Below are positions 18,157-26,479 of a stretch of 64,000 nt of DNA, in pieces. The translations under genes were made by a program, and so were the position numbers. Numbering within the stretch: position 1 is the first letter of the stretch; each line of letters opens with the position of its first letter. Origin of the DNA: Bacillus smithii (GTDB lineage Bacteria > Bacillota > Bacilli > Bacillales > DSM-4216); assembly GCF_001050115.1 (NCBI RefSeq), contig NZ_CP012024.1, positions 972,001 to 1,036,000 of the forward strand. Reading direction: 5' to 3'. Below the pieces are notes generated by a model. That model was not told the origin of the DNA. It saw nothing but the letters and a program-made list of their open reading frames with translations, and ran no database searches.

Positions 18157-18885
18157 TCAAATGGCAAACATTTTCCGAAGAGCTCTTTTTAAATCAGGCT
18201 GCCAATATTTCCAAGAATGGTGCCCATCGAACTCATCATAAAATGGATTTAATCCCTTGCTTTCCATCAGCAAATGGAGCTCCCGATTCGGGCTTAAGAA
18301 ATCCTTTACCTGTCCGTTTGTCATTTTCACCGCTGTTTCTTGTTGGCCGATGATATGATAAATATCCAAAAGATGCATTTGGTCGTTGTTCTCAACGGTT
18401 TTCAAAACTTTTTCGTCCACATATGGAGAATAAAGGATGATTTTTCCAAAAATATTCGGATACTGAAGCGCTGCCATTAAAGAAACCGTTGCCCCTAAAG
18501 AATCTCCGGCTAAACAGCGGCTCATGCCCATTTGGTAAGTGGGGTAAGCATCGTCGAGGAAAGGTACCAATTCATGGGCAAGGAAGCGGATGTAAGCCGC
18601 ATTCTGTTCCCCATCCGGATGGTATTTCCTCCGACGATCCTGAACATTTCGATAAGGAATACCCGCGATAATAATGTTTTCAATTTCTTTTTTCCCAAGC
18701 AGCTCATCGGCTAAACGAGGAATTCTTCCTAATTGAAAATAATCTTTGCCATCTTGTGTGATTAGCAAAGAATATTTGGAAAGCGGCGAAAAAGAGGGGG
18801 GCAAATAGACAAGAACAGGGATTTCTTCGTTCAATTCTTTTGAAAAAATAGTATGTTCTGTAACCGTTCCGCGTTGTTGAGACAT
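18157..18885 (-). CDS. yjcH: Alpha/beta-hydrolase esterase YjcH
   Basis: This 242-residue enterochelin-esterase-like hydrolase has the nucleophile elbow GDSLGA (Ser at about residue 127) and a C-terminal FDGHHSWKYW with the likely catalytic His. In relatives the substrate is unsettled. It lies upstream of yjcG on the same strand with 90 bases between, so it may be in the same transcription unit or have its own promoter. The start has GAGGG at good distance. Confidence 0.9.
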   Translation of the reverse strand: MSQQRGTVTEHTIFSKELNEEIPVLVYLPPSFSPLSKYSLLITQDGKDYFQLGRIPRLADELLGKKEIENIIIAGIPYRNVQDRRRKYHPDGEQNAAYIRFLAHELVPFLDDAYPTYQMGMSRCLAGDSLGATVSLMAALQYPNIFGKIILYSPYVDEKVLKTVENNDQMHLLDIYHIIGQQETAVKMTNGQVKDFLSPNRELHLLMESKGLNPFYDEFDGHHSWKYWQPDLKRALRKMFAI

Positions 18886-19152
18886 TTGTCAACCCTCCAG
18901 TAAATAAAGTCAAGCATTTTTTTCGGGGCATTCCTTTGGGTCCCGTATTTGTTTTGGTTCTCTGGAACAATGGCCACCGGATGAGGGAAGATGACGAAAA
19001 CAACCCATTGGCTAAACGTTTGCCTATCTAGTTTACCATAAAAATGCAAAATTTTCTTATAAGTTTTATTCCTGCAGATGGGAAAAAAGAAAAGTTTCTT
19101 CTAGTTCGTTATATCGTCAACGAATTTTTGTCAGAAAAGGGGATGATCTGCT

Positions 19153-19392
19153 TCAGCCGGCTGACCGTCTTTTTGAACGTTTCATTTGTGGGAAACGGCC
19201 TGGTAACGCGGACAGTATGTGGTCGATGGAAAATCTTCGCAAGTCTTGGCGCATAAAGCAGTAGGCGAGAATGGAGTGTTCATTTAGGTTGAGGACAAGA
19301 ATGGTTCGCTGAGAAAACTTTCCGTATTTGGATTCGTAAATGATCGTAATGGGGAACCGCTCCCGCATGCTTCTTCTGAAAAGGGATTCCAT
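19153..19392 (-). CDS. Small WYL-like protein under LexA-type control
   Basis: This 79-residue protein has FPITIIYESKYGKFSQRTI followed by a hydrophobic strand and AYCFMRQDLRRFSIDHIL, which reads like a minimal WYL domain (a ligand- or nucleic-acid-binding fold often linked to DNA damage and defence regulation). The start ATG 19392-19390 has AAGGAGGTG upstream. A near-perfect promoter with a LexA box in its spacer lies 24 to 52 bases upstream, so it is probably an SOS gene. The function is not known. Confidence 0.7.
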   Translation of the reverse strand: MESLFRRSMRERFPITIIYESKYGKFSQRTILVLNLNEHSILAYCFMRQDLRRFSIDHILSALPGRFPQMKRSKRRSAG

Positions 19393-19415
19393 TTGGTCGC
19401 ACCTCCTTGTGGAGA

Positions 19416-19444
19416 ATTATATAGAACGTTTGTTCGATTGTCAA
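19416..19444 (-). promoter_or_regulatory. SigA promoter with LexA box in the spacer
   Basis: On the minus strand TTGACA (19444-19439), a 17-bp spacer and TATAAT (19421-19416) are exact consensus boxes. Inside the spacer CGAACAAACGTTCT (19436-19423) matches the Bacillus LexA (DinR) operator CGAAC-N4-GTTCG at all but the last base. It drives the small WYL-like gene. Confidence 0.85.
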
Positions 19445-19630
19445 TGAAGCTGAGGTTGTATTTTTTTCCAAAGATCTTTTAAAAAAGATTGCAATTCATA
19501 GAACTCCCATGATTCCTGGGCGGAAAATTATCACTCAGCAAACGGACGAGTTTTTGTCTTGTTCGAATAAACCTGTCAATTGGTCAGTAAAATGGAATGA
19601 AAGCGATTTAAAAAGAGGGGGATCAGGGGA

Positions 19631-20602
19631 ATGGGCATTCAAACAGTAACAGGAGAGCTGGCTCCTGAACAGTTGGGAAAAACGTTGATGCATGAACATT
19701 TCTTTTTTGATTACGCGGGATTTCAAGGAGACCGGACGTTGGTGGGGAGATCAATAGAAACGCTGTTGGAAGAAGCGTCCCGTGCGGCAGCGATTATGAA
19801 AAAACACGGCGTGAAGACGGTAATTGACCCGACACCTAGTGATTGCGGACGTGATGCGACAATTTTGAAAGCGTTATCAGAAAGAACCGGCATTCACATT
19901 ATTTGTGCATCAGGCTATTACTATGAAGGGGAAGGCGGTCCGGCGTATTTTAAATTCCGCCAAGCGCTTGGCACAGCCGAACAAGAAATTTACGACTTGC
20001 TGAAAACCGAAGTGACGGAAGGAATTGAAGGATCGGGTATAAAAGCAGGGGTGATCAAACTTGCCTCCAGCAAGGATCAAATCACACCTTATGAACGAAT
20101 GTTCTTTGTAGCAGCGGCGCAAGTTCAAAAAGAAACCGGCGTCCCGATTGTCACCCATACACAAGAGGGCACAATGGGACCGGAGCAAGCCAAACTTCTA
20201 GTCGAAAACGGCGGCATTCCGGAAAAAATTATCATCGGACACATGTGTGGGAACAACGATATCGATTACCAACTTCGGACGCTGGATTATGGAGTCAACG
20301 TTGCCTTTGACCGCTTTGGACTGCAAAATTTGGTTGGAGCTCCAACGGATGACCGCCGGATTGGAACGTTTATGGGATTGATTGCGCTCGGATTTGAAGA
20401 CCGTTTGTTCCTCTCGCACGACACAGTCAACGTTTGGCTGGGACGACCGCCGCAAATGCCTCCGGAAATGAAAGAAGCTCTGAAAAACTGGCAGCCCGGA
20501 CATCTTTTCGAAAATATCCTTCCGAAAATGAAGCAAGGCGGATTAACCGATGAACAAATCGATAAAATTTTTGTACGAAATATTCAAAGAGTATTCTCCT
20601 AA
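19631..20602 (+). CDS. Phosphotriesterase-like lactonase (GkaP type)
   Basis: This 323-residue amidohydrolase carries all PLL metal ligands in order: H-x-H in LMHEHFFFD (about residue 23), the carboxylated Lys in AGVIKLASS, His in THTQEGTMG, His in IGHMCGN and Asp in LSHDTVNVW. The sequence is close to GkaP of Geobacillus kaustophilus, a lactonase for lactones and acyl-homoserine lactones with weak phosphotriesterase activity. It is a single-gene unit; an imperfect palindrome (CTGTCAATTGGTCAG, about 19572-19586) lies upstream and could bind a TetR-type regulator. AAGAGGGGGATC precedes the ATG. Confidence 0.9.
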   Translation: MGIQTVTGELAPEQLGKTLMHEHFFFDYAGFQGDRTLVGRSIETLLEEASRAAAIMKKHGVKTVIDPTPSDCGRDATILKALSERTGIHIICASGYYYEGEGGPAYFKFRQALGTAEQEIYDLLKTEVTEGIEGSGIKAGVIKLASSKDQITPYERMFFVAAAQVQKETGVPIVTHTQEGTMGPEQAKLLVENGGIPEKIIIGHMCGNNDIDYQLRTLDYGVNVAFDRFGLQNLVGAPTDDRRIGTFMGLIALGFEDRLFLSHDTVNVWLGRPPQMPPEMKEALKNWQPGHLFENILPKMKQGGLTDEQIDKIFVRNIQRVFS

Positions 20603-20671
20603 ATCATAAATATCACTTCTTAAAAAGAGGTTGTTGTCATTGGGCAATTTATTATATTCATCCTTTTCATA

Positions 20672-20736
20672 GAGAATGGCTCCTGTAATGGTGGTTTCAT
20701 CCCCATTTAGCAGTTCGAATGGAGTCATTCTCTTTT
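20672..20736 (+). terminator. Long-stem terminator after the lactonase gene
   Basis: GAGAATGGCTCC (20672-20683) pairs with GGAGTCATTCTC (20721-20732) with one G-T pair, followed by TTTTAT. The 37-nt loop is unusually long for a terminator. Confidence 0.5.
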
Positions 20737-20915
20737 ATATGGAAATGGATAGGTCTTTCCTAATATAAACCCTGTTTCATCGGCGCACGATGAAAATGAC
20801 AGAATCCAATTCTAGTATTTTTGAACTATTTTTGAAATTTATTGAATAGATAAAAATAAAAGGAGTTTTGATGATACAATGAACGTGTAAAGAAAATAAA
20901 GAGGGGGGAATCCTC

Positions 20916-21968
20916 ATGAAAGGTGCAAGATGGCATAACGTTCGCGACATTCGAGTGGAGGAAGTGGAAGAACCGAAAGTAGAAAAAGGAAAAGTAAAAA
21001 TCCAAGTGGAATGGGCAGGAATCTGCGGCAGTGATTTGCATGAATACGTTGCCGGTCCTATTTTTATTCCTGTCAAAGAACCTCATCCTATCAGTAAAGA
21101 TGTAGCTCCTATCATTATGGGACACGAATTTTCGGGACGAGTAGTGGAAGTGGGCGAAGGAGTTACGAAAGTAAAAGTAGGAGATCCTGTCGTTGTAGAA
21201 CCCATTCTTCGCTGTGGAAAATGTCCTGCATGTAAACAAGGAAAATACAATCTCTGCGAAAATTTAGGATTCCACGGTTTAGCCGGAGGAGGCGGTGGAT
21301 TCTCTGAATATACTGTAGTAGATGAATACATGGTTCATAAAATGCCAGAAGGCCTTTCTTTCGAACAAGGGGCACTTGTGGAACCGGCAGCTGTAGCTTT
21401 ACACGCCGTAAGATCGAGCAAAATTAAGGCCGGTGATAAAGCGGCTGTCTTTGGAACAGGTCCAATCGGGCTTCTTGTCATTGAAGCTTTAAAAGCAGCC
21501 GGTGCTTCCGAAATATATGCCGTAGAAGTTTCCGAAGAACGTCTTCAAAAAGCGTTGGAACTCGGCGCAACTGTTGTCATCAATCCGAAAAATGAAGATC
21601 CCGTCCAAAAGCTTCTCGAACTGACCGATGGAGGCGTCGATGTTTCCTTTGAAGTAACAGGAGTGCCGGCTGTTTTACAACAAGCCGTTGACAGTACGGC
21701 GTTCGAAGGAGAAACAGTGATCGTTAGTATTTGGGAAAAAGAAGCGAACCTTTTGCCCAATAACATCGTTTTAAAAGAAAGAAACGTAAAGGGAGTCATT
21801 GCATACCGCGATATCTTCCCGGCAGTCATGAATTTAATGAAACAAGGTTATTTCCCAGCTGAAAAGCTTGTAACGAAAAAAATTAAACTGGATCAAATTG
21901 TAGAAGAAGGATTTGAAAAACTCATCAAAGAAAAAGATCAAGTGAAAATTTTAGTCAAACCAGAATAA
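20916..21968 (+). CDS. bdhA: (R,R)-2,3-butanediol dehydrogenase / acetoin reductase
   Basis: This 350-residue medium-chain zinc alcohol dehydrogenase has the catalytic zinc Cys in AGICGSDLHEY, GHEFSGRVVEVGEGV, the structural zinc cysteines in RCGKCPACKQGKYNLC, and the NAD Rossmann loop GTGPIGLLVIEALKAAGA. Length and sequence match BdhA, which interconverts acetoin and 2,3-butanediol in overflow metabolism. It stands alone, with GAGGGGGG before the ATG and a terminator after it. Confidence 0.94.
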   Translation: MKGARWHNVRDIRVEEVEEPKVEKGKVKIQVEWAGICGSDLHEYVAGPIFIPVKEPHPISKDVAPIIMGHEFSGRVVEVGEGVTKVKVGDPVVVEPILRCGKCPACKQGKYNLCENLGFHGLAGGGGGFSEYTVVDEYMVHKMPEGLSFEQGALVEPAAVALHAVRSSKIKAGDKAAVFGTGPIGLLVIEALKAAGASEIYAVEVSEERLQKALELGATVVINPKNEDPVQKLLELTDGGVDVSFEVTGVPAVLQQAVDSTAFEGETVIVSIWEKEANLLPNNIVLKERNVKGVIAYRDIFPAVMNLMKQGYFPAEKLVTKKIKLDQIVEEGFEKLIKEKDQVKILVKPE

Positions 21969-22051
21969 ATTCTGAAACTTGCAGCAATATCCCCTTAGAA
22001 AGCAGTTATCTTGCGCTACCCTTTGATCAGACGTTTTCGTGAGAGGTGTCA

Positions 22052-22099
22052 GACCTCTGATGCTCCCAACATCGGAGGTCGCGCGCCTTTCTTTTTTTA
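22052..22099 (+). terminator. Terminator after bdhA
   Basis: GACCTCTGATG (22052-22062) and CATCGGAGGTC (22070-22080) form an 11-bp stem with one G-T pair and a 7-nt loop; a T-rich run follows at 22088-22099. Confidence 0.8.
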
Positions 22100-22495
22100 T
22101 ATTTTATCATTCTACTTATTTTAATATGTTCTTGCAATCAGTAAAAATACGGGAAGAAGCTCCTCGAATCATTTGATTCACTGGATAGGAGCTGCAAAAA
22201 TCCAATTAGTACGCATTTAAAGGTATGAAAATTCTATCATTTTAAAAAATTCCTCATAAGTTCAAGTGTCTACATCATGATAAACGCGCTAAATTTCGTT
22301 ATAAACGTACAATCATTAATGTAATGGCCGGATTTTTTGTGACCGCATGCCTCTCGAAAAGACGTCTGGAAATTCTGTGAATTTTATGGGTTTCAGACGT
22401 GCGCACAGAAAAAACTTTGGGGGTCTGATACGAAAGCAACATTGTTAATTCAATGGAAATTATTATGGAACAATGTAAGTATAAGCAGAAGTTTT
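22100..22495. other. Gap between bdhA and the DUF559 gene
   Basis: No gene. It holds one imperfect inverted repeat, ACGTCTGGAAA and TTTCAGACGT (about 22363-22403), without a T run. Nothing else stands out. Confidence 0.4.
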
Positions 22496-22900
22496 TTATA
22501 TTTCGCTTTTAATCTTTTCGAGTACTTTCGCTAAATCTCGGTGAATCATCCGGCCGCTAAACCGCATCACTTTCCAGCCGTTTTTCCGCAAATAAGCGTT
22601 TTTACGTCGATCATGTGCTTTTTGTTCGGGTGTTGAATGATACGCTTTACCGTCGCATTCAATAGCGATTTTATACGTTGGCAGCGCAAGATCGATCCGG
22701 TATTTACCACATGGCACTTGCGTTTTTACATAATAGCCGTTTAGGGACAGCGCATCGTAAAGTCGCAATTCGATAGGACTTTCGCATTTTTGACGATCAA
22801 GATCGCCGATGACCGAATAATCTTTTTCGAGTTTTAAGGCGAGGATATAAAAGACAAGACCAACGCTTATAAGGCCGAAAAATACGATGTAATCTACCAT
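22496..22900 (-). CDS. DUF559 (Vsr-like endonuclease fold) membrane-anchored protein
   Basis: The 134-residue product starts at ATG 22900 (GAGGTGATT upstream). It has an N-terminal transmembrane helix (about residues 4-22) and a PD-(D/E)xK-type domain with CESPIELRLYDAL, the strand YRIDLALPTYKIAIECDGKA (about residues 69-88) and HDRRKNAYLRKNGWKVMRFS. This matches DUF559, related to Vsr mismatch endonuclease and restriction folds. The function is unproven. It lies next to an IS110-family element. Confidence 0.75.
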   Translation of the reverse strand: MVDYIVFFGLISVGLVFYILALKLEKDYSVIGDLDRQKCESPIELRLYDALSLNGYYVKTQVPCGKYRIDLALPTYKIAIECDGKAYHSTPEQKAHDRRKNAYLRKNGWKVMRFSGRMIHRDLAKVLEKIKSEI

Positions 22901-23080
22901 GTTAATCACCTCAATGTATTAGTATGTCCATTTTTATCTTTCCGGGAACAGGCAATTTATACGCGGGTTCTTTTTAAAATCTTTGAAGGTTTTTCGAGAA
23001 CTATATAGAAAACAAATTGGGAAGATAACTACTAATAAGGAGCATTCCTGTTAGAAGGTTTTCGGGGACTTGAACAAAAA

Positions 23081-23152
23081 GAGCCCTCTTGGTATGATGC
23101 GGGGTGTCAATCTGCTAGAATTGACCCCTAATTTGTTAACCAAGGAGGACTC
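23081..23152 (+). promoter_or_regulatory. Leader stem sequestering the transposase ribosome binding site (copy A)
   Basis: GAGCCCTCTTGG (23081-23092) is complementary to CCAAGGAGGACTC (23140-23152), which contains the ribosome binding site AAGGAGG. Inside lies a second hairpin, GGGGTGTCAA (23101-23110) with TTGACCCC (23121-23128). The same nested structure with base changes on both arms occurs in copy B. Confidence 0.6.
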
Positions 23153-23155
23153 CAT

Positions 23156-24433
23156 ATGGATTGTATAGAAAATCAAAAAATTAATCAAGTCACTGAAAAA
23201 ACACTTGTCGTCGGTATCGACATTGCGAAGCGTACACATTTCGCTTGTTTTGTGGATGATCGTGGTCGTGTGCTTCAAAAATCATTCTCTGTATCCCAAT
23301 CTCGGGATGGATTTGAGTCCTTCTATCAACGAATATTAAGGGCCATGAAGGATCATGACAAAACAGAAGTCTTAGTTGGAATAGAACCAACAGGTCATTA
23401 TTGGCTCAATCTCGCTTATTTCTTGGAGGAGCGTGGGATACCCCTCGTTATAACAAATCCAATGCATGTCAAACGTTCTAAGGAATTAGATGACAATCTT
23501 CAAACGAAGAATGACCGTAAAGACGCATTAGTGATCGCAAGACTCTTAAAAGATGGACGCTTTAGCTATCCACGTATTTTAAAAGAAAAAGAAGCTGAAC
23601 TCCGAGTAGGATCTACTTTTCGAGGGAAATTGACAGAGGAGCTAGGTTCGGTCAAAAACATGATGATCCGATGGTTGGATCGCTATTTTCCTGAGTTCAC
23701 TCAAGTTTTTCCGTCATTCGGAAAAATGGCCTTGGCCGTACTCGAATGTACTCCATTCCCGAGTGATCTTCACCAGAAACAACCTGATGAGGTATTGGAC
23801 ATTTACCGAAAGGTAGAGGGGTTAAAATCTCCTCAAAGACCAAAAGCGACACAACTCATTCAAGTCGCGGCTCAATCAATTGGAGTAACAGAAGGACGTG
23901 AGATGGCCCGTTTTGAAATCGCCACACTCGTTCGTCGTTACCACCAGTTAGAACAAGAAATCGAAAGCATTACTCAGAAATTAGTTGAACTTGTCAAAAC
24001 ATCTGTAGAATATGAATGGCTTACAACAGTTCAAGGATTAGGGGATACGACCATTGTCGATCTTTTAGCTGAAATCGGAAGCTTTTCACACTATAAAGAT
24101 CCACGCCAACTAATAAAACTCGCGGGATTAACATTACGTGAAAATTCCTCTGGTCAGCATCAAGGCCAAAAGCGTATTTCCAAACGGGGAAGAAGAAAGC
24201 TACGTTCCCTCCTTTTCCGAGTGATGATGCCGATGATTCGCCATAATGAAGCCTTTAAAAAGCTACATGATTATTACACAAACCGTAAGGTGAATCCGTT
24301 ACGCAAGAAGCAATCCATTGTGGTTCTATGCGGAAAGCTATTAAAAGTGTTACATGGAATCTGTACCAAGCACAAAGTGTTCGACGCACAGCGAATGATG
24401 AAGGATATCCCTAGTCTCGCAGAGGCTATGTAA
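23156..24433 (+). CDS. IS110-family transposase (copy A)
   Basis: This 425-residue DEDD transposase/recombinase has an N-terminal RuvC-like domain (VVGIDIAKRTHFACF with the first Asp, GIEPTGHYWLNLAYFL, KNDRKDALVIARLL) and a C-terminal Tnp_20 domain with VQGLGDTTIVDLLAEIGSF and LAGLTLRENSSGQHQG, where the catalytic Ser is expected. The protein is intact, with a full ribosome binding site. It is clearly related to, but quite different from, the transposase of copy B. Confidence 0.93.
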   Translation: MDCIENQKINQVTEKTLVVGIDIAKRTHFACFVDDRGRVLQKSFSVSQSRDGFESFYQRILRAMKDHDKTEVLVGIEPTGHYWLNLAYFLEERGIPLVITNPMHVKRSKELDDNLQTKNDRKDALVIARLLKDGRFSYPRILKEKEAELRVGSTFRGKLTEELGSVKNMMIRWLDRYFPEFTQVFPSFGKMALAVLECTPFPSDLHQKQPDEVLDIYRKVEGLKSPQRPKATQLIQVAAQSIGVTEGREMARFEIATLVRRYHQLEQEIESITQKLVELVKTSVEYEWLTTVQGLGDTTIVDLLAEIGSFSHYKDPRQLIKLAGLTLRENSSGQHQGQKRISKRGRRKLRSLLFRVMMPMIRHNEAFKKLHDYYTNRKVNPLRKKQSIVVLCGKLLKVLHGICTKHKVFDAQRMMKDIPSLAEAM

Positions 24434-24704
24434 AGTTCTACATCTTCTTAACAGACCTAGACAACAGGATGACACGGAGAAGCTGGCATTATTTTTTCCC
24501 ATTCGACCTCGAGTCCCTTAAGGAGCTTCGCTAGCCTCTGTCTTATGACTAGACCGAACGAAGGAATGTAGGCACACAGATGCCAAGAGACATGGGAGGG
24601 TACGTCATCATAAGTTACGCAGAGATCCATTGTGCATCCCATCATTCTCTAGCACTACTTACCATTATTACCCAGTAGTGGCCGCGTAGCGTACCCATAG
24701 GATG
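24434..24704 (+). ncRNA. Candidate bridge RNA region of IS110 copy A
   Basis: The 3' non-coding end aligns with that of copy B and shows paired changes that keep stems: GCTGGC/GCTAGC (24482-24487 with 24530-24535) against GTTGGA/TCCAAC in B, and GGCA/TGCC (24571-24574 with 24581-24584, 6-nt loop) against GGAT/ATCC in B. A third hairpin, CACTACT/AGTAGTG, lies near the right end. The first loop contains AAGGAGC, the same string as the left end of the element. No promoter was identified, so the transcript boundaries are unknown. Confidence 0.5.
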
Positions 24705-24705
24705 G

Positions 24706-24931
24706 AATAGTTTCACATAATATAAAAATATTGTTAGTATGCGTGTCGAAAATTATTTTTTTGACACCCCACCAACGGGTTAAACCGTTGATATATCAAC
24801 ATTTATAGAGGGAGGGAAGATATCATGTCGCAAGAATTTAACGTGACATTGAAAGAAGCAACACAATAAATTTTACAATAATTGGTATGTAAGAAAAATT
24901 TGGTAATTATGAGAAAATATATAGACCTTTA
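24706..24931. other. Remnant sequence between IS110 copy A and the integrase fragment
   Basis: A ribosome binding site (GAGGGAGGG) precedes a 14-codon frame at about 24825-24869 (MSQEFNVTLKEATQ), which looks like the start of a truncated gene. A small hairpin (CAACGG...CCGTTG) lies just before it. No intact gene. Confidence 0.4.
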
Positions 24932-25207
24932 TTAGATAAAGTAAACAAGGGTGAAATTCAGTCCATAAAAAGAGGATATAGAAAAAATTTCATTAATTTG
25001 TGAGAAAAATCGAATAGTATCACGAGTAATTTCGTTAATTGATCGTGGAATTCCGCATTTATCTAAATACTCGGTAAAACACGAATAGTTGTCGCGGTAT
25101 TTTTTTAGAGTGTTAGGCGCTTGATCTTCCGCCTTTTTGATTGCAAAGAACGTTTCGGAAAGATCGTCTAGGTTGATCGCGGTTTTCCTCACGACATGTT
25201 CGTTCAT
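24932..25207 (-). pseudogene. Truncated tyrosine recombinase (integrase), N-terminal part
   Basis: The first 65 or so residues (LDDLSETFFAIKKAEDQAPN, then TLKKYRDNYSCFTEYLDKCG and INEITRDTIR) have the pattern of the SAM-like core-binding domain of phage-type integrases. After DTIR the text becomes random and stops at 91 residues, so the catalytic domain is missing. It starts about 150 bases from tRNA-Val and points away from it, the usual place of an integrase beside its attachment site. Confidence 0.65.
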
Positions 25208-25306
25208 TGTTTCGCATGAAAAAACACGCTCCTTTTCGAAGCGTGCAACATACCGGGTTAAGTAGGGTGAAACCTTTCGGACGAGTTTGCGCTTATGTCA
25301 ACGTAA

Positions 25307-25347
25307 ACAAAAAAGCGTCAAACCATTGAAAGTCACGGCTTGACGCT
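25307..25347 (-). terminator. Terminator of tRNA-Val
   Basis: AGCGTCAA (25314-25321) and TTGACGCT (25340-25347) form an 8-bp stem. On the minus strand a T run follows (complement of 25307-25313), just beyond the tRNA 3' end. Confidence 0.8.
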
Positions 25348-25354
25348 CGTTCAA

Positions 25355-25427
25355 TGATTCCGACTGGTCTCGAACCAGCGACCTCCACCCTGTCAAGGTG
25401 GCGCTCTCCCAGCTGAGCTACGGAATC
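25355..25427 (-). tRNA. tRNA-Val (GAC)
   Basis: The 73-nt minus-strand sequence folds as a cloverleaf: acceptor GATTCCG/CGGAATC, D arm GCTCAGCTGGGAGAGC, anticodon arm CCACC-TTGACAG-GGTGG with anticodon GAC, variable AGGTC, and T arm with GGTTCGAGACC. The discriminator base is A and CCA is not encoded. A partial second copy of its 3' half lies at 51173-51214. Confidence 0.96.
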
Positions 25428-25604
25428 GACAATCAGTATCGTTTAACTGACATGTCTTATTTTATTGGATGCATAAAAAATAGTCAATACTTTTTATCCT
25501 ATTTTTTTGCATTCGTATTTTTATATCTGTAAAATCAAAGGTTTTCCATTTTATGCATGAAAAGCACTTATTTAATGACAGGGTTTTGCTGTCTTATGTT
25601 CCCT

Positions 25605-26156
25605 TTACTCTTCTAATAATTTCTGAACGTTTTGCTCGAAATCAACCGGTTCTTCCCATGGTTCATATCTATCCACGACTTGACCGTTTTTGTTAATTAA
25701 ATATTTGGTGAAATTCCATTTAATATCATCGCCGACCAGCCATTCAGGATAGTCATTTGCCAGTTTTATTTTTAATAGCTTTTCTGTCATATTCGATTCA
25801 TCAAATCCTTGGAACGGCGCCTCTTGTTTTAAATAATGGAACAAAGGATGAGCGTCTTTTCCGTTTACATCGATTTTTGCAAACATCGGAAACGTGACGC
25901 CGTATTTTAATTGGCAAAAAGAAGCCGCTTGGTCGCTTGTTCCAGGCTCTTGTTGATCAAACTGGTTGCATGGAAATCCCAGTATCTCGAAACCTTGCTT
26001 TTGATATTTTTCATACAGCTTTTGCAATTCCTCAAATTGGTATGTAAAGCGGCATTTACTAGCCGTATTCACCACTAAGAGCACTTTTCCTTTAAATTCT
26101 TCTAAAGAAACTTTATCACCGTATGCATTCTCTACTTCAAATTGATAAATGGACAT
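25605..26156 (-). CDS. bsaA: Glutathione peroxidase-like thiol peroxidase
   Basis: This 183-residue protein has the Gpx motifs VVNTASKCRFTYQF (peroxidatic Cys at about residue 36), FPCNQFDQQEPG and the Trp-containing DDIKWNFTKYLI. In Bacillus such enzymes use thioredoxin. The usual GFTPQ after the catalytic Cys is RFTYQ here. I chose ATG 26156 (GAGGTGTTCCCC upstream), since the frame to 26174 only adds the leader MKEVFP. A PerR-like box lies about 30 bases upstream of the start. Confidence 0.92.
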   Translation of the reverse strand: MSIYQFEVENAYGDKVSLEEFKGKVLLVVNTASKCRFTYQFEELQKLYEKYQKQGFEILGFPCNQFDQQEPGTSDQAASFCQLKYGVTFPMFAKIDVNGKDAHPLFHYLKQEAPFQGFDESNMTEKLLKIKLANDYPEWLVGDDIKWNFTKYLINKNGQVVDRYEPWEEPVDFEQNVQKLLEE

Positions 26157-26185
26157 GGGGAACACCTCTTTCATCTATTATTATT

Positions 26186-26200
26186 TAATAATTATTATAA
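26186..26200 (-). promoter_or_regulatory. PerR-box candidate upstream of the peroxidase gene
   Basis: On the minus strand TTATAATAATTATTA matches the PerR box TTATAATNATTATAA at all but one specified position. The region is very AT-rich, so chance similarity is possible, but peroxidase genes are classic PerR targets. Confidence 0.5.
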
Positions 26201-26290
26201 TATAAAAATACAGATAGGCAAAAAAATTGCTCACAATGGCATGTTTGGAAATGCCTGCCCATAAATCAAAACATTTGAAAGAGAGTGCCT

Positions 26291-26479
26291 GCCTAAATGC
26301 CGCAAAATATCGGGTCGATTCGAGTTTTAGAGAAGGCAGGATTCCATAAAGAGGGGCTTTCCAAGCAGAACGTGAAGATTAACGGAAAGTGGGAAGATCA
26401 TTTACAGAATAACTATGAGTTTCATAGAAAACAGAAGAATGATAAGGACTGTCAAAAAGGTTTGTATCCAAGACCGTAA
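26291..26479 (+). pseudogene. C-terminal fragment of a RimJ-type GNAT acetyltransferase
   Basis: The text PQNIGSIRVLEKAGFHKEG followed by INGKWEDHLQNNYEF is the conserved end of RimJ/RimL-type N-acetyltransferases, beginning in the middle of the acetyl-CoA domain. The N-terminal two thirds are missing, and no ribosome binding site fits the ATG at 26297. A relic. Confidence 0.65.

Larger units (their letters stand above)
23035..24705 (+). mobile_element. IS110-family insertion sequence, copy A
   Basis: Boundaries come from comparison with copy B at 51925-53577. Both begin at ATAAGGAGCATTCCTGT and both end near ATAGGATG, giving about 1.67 and 1.65 kb. There are no long terminal inverted repeats or target duplications, as usual for IS110. 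The single gene is flanked by about 120 bases of 5' leader and 270 bases of 3' non-coding sequence, both with conserved hairpins. The exact right end is uncertain by a few bases. Confidence 0.75.

Noticed and set aside
23156-24433. The two IS110 copies as one duplicated element
   Set aside because: The proteins and DNA differ too much; they are related but distinct insertion sequences.
24457-24645. 62-codon minus-strand frame within the 3' end of IS110 copy A
   Set aside because: It lies in the conserved RNA-like region and has no homologous frame in copy B.
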